This document shows positions 5,018 through 9,338 of a stretch of 9,338 nt of DNA, piece by piece. This DNA comes from Caldifarciminota bacterium. Its GTDB lineage: Bacteria > Hydrothermota > 32-111 > QNBC01. Each line of letters begins with the position of its first letter. Within the stretch, counting starts at the first letter, position 1. The position numbers and the translations under genes are program-made. The notes beneath the pieces were generated by a model that worked only from the letters and a program-made list of their open reading frames with translations, was not told where the DNA came from and made no database searches. The stretch covers positions 1 to 9,338 of the forward strand of contig WFRF01000031.1 in NCBI GenBank assembly GCA_015486655.1. Reading direction: 5' to 3'.

Positions 5018-5362
5018 ATGGTAAATCATGAAAGCAAAATTGCTGTTAAGGAGCTCAATTCACCCGAATTACAGAATGTAAAAAAACAGATACTTGTGGG
5101 ACCAAAAGACGGATTTGACGGTTTTATGAGAGAATTCATACTTGGAGTCGGGGGATTTACACCCTTGCATAATCATGACTGGTATCATTTAAACTATGTG
5201 ATTTCAGGGGAAGGGATTCTTATACTCGACGGGGTAGAACACGGTATAACCAAGGGGAGTGTAGCTTATGTGCCGCCTAACGTGAAACATCAATTCAGAA
5301 ATACTGGTAAGGGGGAATTAAAATTCTTATGTTTGGTACCAAAAAACGGGGATTCGTATTAA
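5018..5362 (+). CDS. Small single-domain cupin protein
   Basis: This 114-residue protein is a single cupin beta-barrel. Motif 1 reads GGFTPLHNHDWYHLNYVISGEG (residues 45-66), with H51, H53 and H57 placed as metal ligands; the glutamate of the canonical motif is replaced by H57. Motif 2 reads GSVAYVPPNVKHQFRNTG (80-97), giving the fourth ligand H91 and the conserved asparagine N95. Small cupins of this type bind a divalent metal and act as dioxygenases, isomerases or ligand sensors; nothing here specifies the substrate. There is no signal peptide, so it should be cytosolic. GGAGG lies four bases before the ATG and a strong promoter lies upstream. Its 3' end overlaps the next gene by 34 bases in another frame. 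Confidence 0.88.
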   Translation: MVNHESKIAVKELNSPELQNVKKQILVGPKDGFDGFMREFILGVGGFTPLHNHDWYHLNYVISGEGILILDGVEHGITKGSVAYVPPNVKHQFRNTGKGELKFLCLVPKNGDSY

Positions 5363-7068
5363 TATGTTTAACTTTTCTGTTTTACATTCGTATTTGCTCG
5401 TTTCCGGTTATAACGGAAGTAATGAGCAATGTAAAGGGAAGTGATTCCGGAACCGGAAGTCCCGGTGATCGTAATGAATTTATAGAAATATACAATAACT
5501 CGGATTCGGATATTCTTATAACACATTTTTCCATTGGGGACGGAGATGCCATGGATAATATTTGTATTTGGAATGACAGTCTCGGCACTCCTGCCGATAA
5601 TGTTTTTTACAATGATTCCATACTGCACCCGCACCGGTTCGCCGTTATTCTGGATCCTGAATATTGCTCTCAGGAATATGCAAGCCAACCCTATTTTATG
5701 CCGTACGTTTTTGGAGACAGCTGCCTCATTCTAACCGTAGGCAACACAACATTGGGGAATGGTTTATCCACATCCGACCCCGTGTTCCTTTACGATTCCA
5801 ATTTGATCATAATCGACACTTACGGAACTCCCTTCGATTCTACCGACACCCTGCCTTACAATCCCGGAGACGGTATTTCAATGGAAAAAATTTATCTTGA
5901 CGGAACCGATGGCGAAAACAATTGGCAACCGTCAAAATCCGCAGCGGGATGTACGCCTGGTAACTACAATTCCGTCTCGGAAAATAATCTCATCGATATC
6001 TTATGTTCATGGCAAATAGACCAAGACTCGATAATCCTCGACTTTTCGGTTATAAATAAATACAATATTGATCTGTGTAATTCTACTATTACGTTGCAAA
6101 TGTCTGAATTTTCTAGCAACGAGCGCTTCGCTAAAGGGGATTCTTCAATTCTTTTCTATGGAGATATTATCGATTCACCCTTCAATATTTCATGTAAGCG
6201 TATACTCAATTTATCAGACATAAACATTGCTAAAATCACTTTGAAAAATTCCAATGTCAGTTCTTCTCGAGAATTTTGGATCAAGGAAAACAGTGATGCA
6301 ATCCCTCCTTTGGAAATTAATGAGGTTATGGAAAACGGTAATATTTCTCCGGATTGGATAGAAATTCATAATATTTCTCAGGATTCGCTGTTTATAAATG
6401 ATGCTCGCATTGACATTAATGATAATCACTACCCTTTACCCGATTTTACAATTAAACCGAATCAATATACGGTAATCCTGTACGATACCGGTGCATTCTA
6501 TACCAAATATTCAAGAAACATAGATGTTTTATTGCTGAATTCAAGTATGCATATAAACCAAAACGATACCATAAAATTATCTGTCGGAAACACCAATATC
6601 GAAAATTTTACCACGAACAGAACATTACATTTCGGGAGTGATACCAGTATTGAGAGGATAAAAGACAATATCCCTTCATCAAACATAGACAACTGGACAA
6701 ATTCAAGGAGTTCAAAAGGCGCCACACCCGGAACAAGGAACAGCGTAAGTGATACTGCCTTAGGCACCAAAAATCAAACCGTAATCATCACACCGAATCC
6801 TTTTAAATACGGGAGGGACAATATAATTTCAATGAAATTACCCGATAATTCATATTTAATAAATACAATTCATGTTTATAAGACCGATGGTTTTATGATA
6901 GCTGATATAAAAATAAACAATCCCTATCTCAAGGAAATCTTATGGAAACCCAGGACAAACACAGGGCTGTATTTTTCAACAGGACTTTATATTGTAGCAT
7001 TTAAGTATGAGGATAAAAACGGCAAGAGACACCTTGTAAAGGTGCCTCTTGCCATAAAAAACCGTTGA
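5329..7068 (+). CDS. Secreted protein with two lamin-tail domains and a FlgD/sorting-like C-terminus
   Basis: The 579-residue product begins with a signal peptide (KKR at 5-7, then a hydrophobic stretch to about 25). Lamin-tail-like domain 1 spans about 26-217: VITEVMSNV, then DRNEFIEIYNNS, ending AAGCTPGNYNSVS. Domain 2 spans about 327-474: PLEINEVMENG, then PDWIEIHNIS, ending SKGATPGTRNSVS. A less clear beta-rich region lies between. The C-terminal 95 residues (ITPNPF, then IHVYKTDGFMIADI, then TGLYFSTGLYIVAFKYEDKNG) look like the FlgD-type Ig or sorting domain common in exported proteins of FCB-group bacteria. It is probably exported to the envelope or outside; no catalytic motif is seen. 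ATG at 5329 overlaps the cupin gene by 34 bases, has only a distant GGGGGA upstream (5311-5316) and is the only start that keeps the signal peptide. The last codons contain the terminator of the opposing gene. Confidence 0.82.
   Translation: MFGTKKRGFVLICLTFLFYIRICSFPVITEVMSNVKGSDSGTGSPGDRNEFIEIYNNSDSDILITHFSIGDGDAMDNICIWNDSLGTPADNVFYNDSILHPHRFAVILDPEYCSQEYASQPYFMPYVFGDSCLILTVGNTTLGNGLSTSDPVFLYDSNLIIIDTYGTPFDSTDTLPYNPGDGISMEKIYLDGTDGENNWQPSKSAAGCTPGNYNSVSENNLIDILCSWQIDQDSIILDFSVINKYNIDLCNSTITLQMSEFSSNERFAKGDSSILFYGDIIDSPFNISCKRILNLSDINIAKITLKNSNVSSSREFWIKENSDAIPPLEINEVMENGNISPDWIEIHNISQDSLFINDARIDINDNHYPLPDFTIKPNQYTVILYDTGAFYTKYSRNIDVLLLNSSMHINQNDTIKLSVGNTNIENFTTNRTLHFGSDTSIERIKDNIPSSNIDNWTNSRSSKGATPGTRNSVSDTALGTKNQTVIITPNPFKYGRDNIISMKLPDNSYLINTIHVYKTDGFMIADIKINNPYLKEILWKPRTNTGLYFSTGLYIVAFKYEDKNGKRHLVKVPLAIKNR
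7015..7053 (-). terminator. Rho-independent terminator of the OmpA gene, inside the lamin-tail coding sequence
   Basis: The arms at 7021-7035 and 7039-7053 form a 15-bp stem with a single A-C mismatch and the loop GTA. Read on the minus strand the stem is followed by GTTTTTATCC (7020-7011), giving the T-run of a classical terminator. On the plus strand the stem is followed by A-rich sequence, so it terminates the minus-strand OmpA transcript. It lies 16 bases past that gene's stop and within the codons for the last residues (about 565-575) of the lamin-tail protein. Confidence 0.8.
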
Positions 7069-9213
7069 TCAATTTAAAACAACAAACTCAATACGTCTGT
7101 TTCTGGCTCTTCCGCTTCTCGTTGTATTGGGAGCAATAGGCATTGATTCTCCGTAACCTCTTGCTATAAGCCTTGACGGAGATATTCCCATTTGGACAAG
7201 ATAAGCTTTCACCGCATTTGCTCTTGCGTATGATAATCTCAAATTGCTTTCGGCACTTCCCACACTGTCCGTATGTCCCTGAATTTCGATGGTCAAATCG
7301 GGATATTCCTCAAGGGTTTTTACAACTTTATCCAATACCGCATACGATGAAGGTTTTATTGTTGCACTTCCCGAATCGAAATAGATGCCCTGCAGTATAA
7401 AATGAGCTTTTTTCTTCAATAATTCAAAGTTTCTGATCATGGGACCGGTTTTCGGAACAATAAAGGGAATAGTTTTAGGTATGTATCCGTCTGCACTGAT
7501 AGTAACTTTATAAACACCCGGCTGCAATTTGATTGTATATATACCCGATGCGGCATCGGAAATTGCTTTATACTGTTTCCCGTCCTTCTCGAAAACAATG
7601 TTTGCTCCGACTCCGTTGGAATTACTCCTATCGTAAACCTTTCCCGTTAACTTTATGGCCCCTTCCGCTACAAGTAATTCAAAATTAACGATTTTCGCTT
7701 TTCTGGCATCTATGACAACAGGTTCTACTTGAGGTTTATACCCGGCAGCGTCAACCCTGATAGTATAAGAGCCGCTGGGGAGCTGTGCTCTGAATATGCC
7801 GTCATCATCCGTTTCTACGGGAGTGCTGTTCTTTAAATCGGGGAATGAAATAATGGCTTTTACGGGATCGCCCGTTTTTGCATCGGTGACCTTACCGGAC
7901 AGATATCCTTTTTCACTCATCTTTTTTGTAAGGGGGAAATCCACAATGTTTATCTTGTTGGCAACGGCTATCAATGACTTTTCCATCCATCTGTAACCGT
8001 TAACCTGAGCGTGAATTCTTATTGGTCCCGGCGAGACTTCCACGTGGTATACTCCGTTTGTGTCAACCGAAACGGTATCAATATTACTCTCGGGGAAATA
8101 TATTACGCCGCTAAGCGGTTCGCCGGTGTCTTTATCGTATAGCTTTCCTGTAATTGTAGAAGTTTCCTTTTGAGGTACAACCTTTGTTGTTTCCTGACCG
8201 TAAGCATAAACAAACCCCGCGGATACACGCCATTGCGGGGCGGCTCCCCAACCCTGAGTTATATAATAATCGGTATTTGCGGCCAGATTCATTAAAGTGT
8301 CAACATTGGAAGACAACCTGTAATCAAACGCGGTATTAAGGGCAACTGCCGAAGCATCCCCCAGATTAAACCCTATGGTAATGTAATTAATATTTTGTGG
8401 GGTAACAGCAGCGTTTCTGAAATATTTTCCCGTAAATTCAAAATAGGAAGCAAACCCGGGAACTTTAATGTCTATCCCTGCTCCATACGAATAGAAATCG
8501 GATTTCTGATTCACTATAAGTGTACCGTTGGGCTTATTGTATAAATGCCCCAAATATCCTCCGTTTAAATTAAAATTAGAGGTAACATTCCCGGATTTTT
8601 GTACAACGGAGAATAATAATTTACCTCCTATATCAGTACCGTTATCAGTAAAGTATCTGAAAATTCCCCCTCCGTTTCCCCTGTAATTCTCATCAAACAA
8701 AGTCCCCGAATCTTTCACCGTGGTATCATACGGGGTACCCGTTTTTATCACTACCCAAGGGTTAAATGCGAGTTTTATGGGAGCATCGCCAAAAAGATCT
8801 CCCGTCGAAAATTTCATACCGATTTCGGTATCTCCAAAACCTTTTGACAGGTAATTCGTCGAATCGGGTCTGTACGTTTGTTTATTCGTGGTTAAATAAT
8901 CTCCCATAAATTTACCCGATATATTGAACTCCACATACTTTGAAAAACTCACGGCAAAACCGGTGGTAATATTTGTCATATAGGCAACATCAAGCAGAGA
9001 ATCCACCTGACCGTTATCCGTTCGTATAAACCTGCTGTAAATATTCGATTTGTTAAAATCGTTTACCATTATTGAAAACCTTATGGAATATGGTTGATCA
9101 CAGGATGCGCTAATCACTCTATAATCTCCGTTTAATCCGTTTAATGAGGGTAAAGAATAAATAGCGACTATCCCTAACAGTATAAACGCCGTAAGTAGTT
9201 TAATTGTTTTCAT
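7069..9213 (-). CDS. OmpA-family outer-membrane protein with three carboxypeptidase-regulatory-like repeats
   Basis: The 714-residue product starts with a signal peptide (MKTIKLLTAF, hydrophobic to about residue 20). Residues ~25-340 alternate in a way typical of an outer-membrane beta-barrel, with many Gly/aromatic strands. Three carboxypeptidase-regulatory/PEGA-like beta-sandwich repeats follow at about 352-428, 436-514 and 519-598, each opening with a G-K-[LV]-x-D-type strand and closing with F-x-L. The C-terminal OmpA domain (605-714) has FDSGSATIKPSS, GHTDSVGSAESNLRLSYARA and RGYGESMPIA. D649 and R664 sit where OmpA proteins bind the diaminopimelate of peptidoglycan. The inferred role is linking the outer membrane to the cell wall. 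GGAGG lies four bases before ATG at 9213. It converges on the lamin-tail gene with no intervening base. Confidence 0.92.
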   Translation of the reverse strand: MKTIKLLTAFILLGIVAIYSLPSLNGLNGDYRVISASCDQPYSIRFSIMVNDFNKSNIYSRFIRTDNGQVDSLLDVAYMTNITTGFAVSFSKYVEFNISGKFMGDYLTTNKQTYRPDSTNYLSKGFGDTEIGMKFSTGDLFGDAPIKLAFNPWVVIKTGTPYDTTVKDSGTLFDENYRGNGGGIFRYFTDNGTDIGGKLLFSVVQKSGNVTSNFNLNGGYLGHLYNKPNGTLIVNQKSDFYSYGAGIDIKVPGFASYFEFTGKYFRNAAVTPQNINYITIGFNLGDASAVALNTAFDYRLSSNVDTLMNLAANTDYYITQGWGAAPQWRVSAGFVYAYGQETTKVVPQKETSTITGKLYDKDTGEPLSGVIYFPESNIDTVSVDTNGVYHVEVSPGPIRIHAQVNGYRWMEKSLIAVANKINIVDFPLTKKMSEKGYLSGKVTDAKTGDPVKAIISFPDLKNSTPVETDDDGIFRAQLPSGSYTIRVDAAGYKPQVEPVVIDARKAKIVNFELLVAEGAIKLTGKVYDRSNSNGVGANIVFEKDGKQYKAISDAASGIYTIKLQPGVYKVTISADGYIPKTIPFIVPKTGPMIRNFELLKKKAHFILQGIYFDSGSATIKPSSYAVLDKVVKTLEEYPDLTIEIQGHTDSVGSAESNLRLSYARANAVKAYLVQMGISPSRLIARGYGESMPIAPNTTRSGRARNRRIEFVVLN

Positions 9214-9226
9214 ATATCCTCCGTTT

Positions 9227-9338
9227 TTAATTTATATAATGAAAAATTGTCAATTTACCTTCTTTTATGTTAATATATGCTTCGCTTTCTGTCAATTCGT
9301 TGCTTATTCCTTTTGTCATTCCGCAGTTAAATTCCATA
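9227..9338 (-). CDS. Possible 3' end of an upstream gene (partial, uncertain)
   Basis: One minus-strand frame is open from the right edge to a TAA at 9229-9227, and includes MEFNCGMTKGISNELTESEA then YINIKEGKLTIFHYIN. The stop lies 13 bases before the OmpA start, a normal operon distance. The peptide is hydrophilic and not recognised. Thirty-six open codons in AT-rich DNA can arise by chance and a promoter candidate overlaps it, so this is only a possibility. Confidence 0.25.
   Translation of the reverse strand, partial: MEFNCGMTKGISNELTESEAYINIKEGKLTIFHYIN
9267..9295 (-). promoter_or_regulatory. Candidate promoter for the OmpA gene
   Basis: On the minus strand TTGACA (9295-9290), a 17-base spacer and TAACAT (9272-9267) lie about 54 bases before the OmpA start. 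A second TTGACA (9253-9248) is closer but has no good -10 box at 17 bases. The first would give a leader of about 45 bases. It lies in a stretch that is also open as a short reading frame, so it may be partly coincidental. Confidence 0.45.

Noticed and set aside
5664..5900. Short plus- and minus-strand frames inside the lamin-tail gene
   Set aside because: Shadows of a gene with a signal peptide and recognisable domains; no starts with ribosome sites.
1..9338. CRISPR array, toxin-antitoxin pair, phage or transposase genes, tRNA or rRNA
   Set aside because: I looked for regularly spaced repeats, recombinase/transposase motifs and tRNA-like folds and found none that I can support.

Overview
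The window is AT-rich, gene-dense chromosomal DNA from a Gram-negative-type bacterium. Strong GGAGG ribosome sites lie only 4-6 bases before starts, and sigma70-like TTGACA promoters recur. A secreted lamin-tail protein with a FlgD/sorting-like C-terminus sits beside a large OmpA protein carrying carboxypeptidase-regulatory-like repeats. Together with a TrmB-like regulator and short dispersed palindromes, this suggests a deep-branching candidate phylum (FCB group, Cloacimonadota or WOR-3-like). That placement is inference from protein style, not a phylogenetic result.

Layout. Bases 1-884 hold the 3' part of a TrmB-like regulator, followed three bases later by a small unknown protein whose gene contains a perfect 14-bp hairpin. 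Bases 885-1559 hold a terminator-like hairpin, a decayed minus-strand gene (two frameshifts and one stop) and divergent promoter candidates. A PAQR/hemolysin III membrane protein (trhA, +) then meets a minus-strand operon end to end. Transcribed from about 4460 downward, that operon encodes an HI0933/YhiN-type flavoprotein, the tRNA methyltransferase TrmO and a Bcp/PrxQ-type peroxiredoxin that lacks the usual resolving cysteine.

Bases 4448-5017 are intergenic and rich in repeats: two classes of dispersed palindromic repeat, an 11-bp inverted pair and a good plus-strand promoter. That promoter drives a small cupin gene, whose 3' end overlaps by 34 bases the start of a secreted two-domain lamin-tail protein. 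The latter gene abuts the minus-strand OmpA gene with no base between stop codons. The rho-independent terminator of the OmpA gene is written inside the last codons of the lamin-tail gene.

Most genes are housekeeping or envelope functions. I see no defence system, CRISPR array, transposase, tRNA or rRNA, and no convincing new multi-gene system. The most interesting signals are the embedded terminator, the intragenic hairpin, the decayed gene and the repeat cluster.
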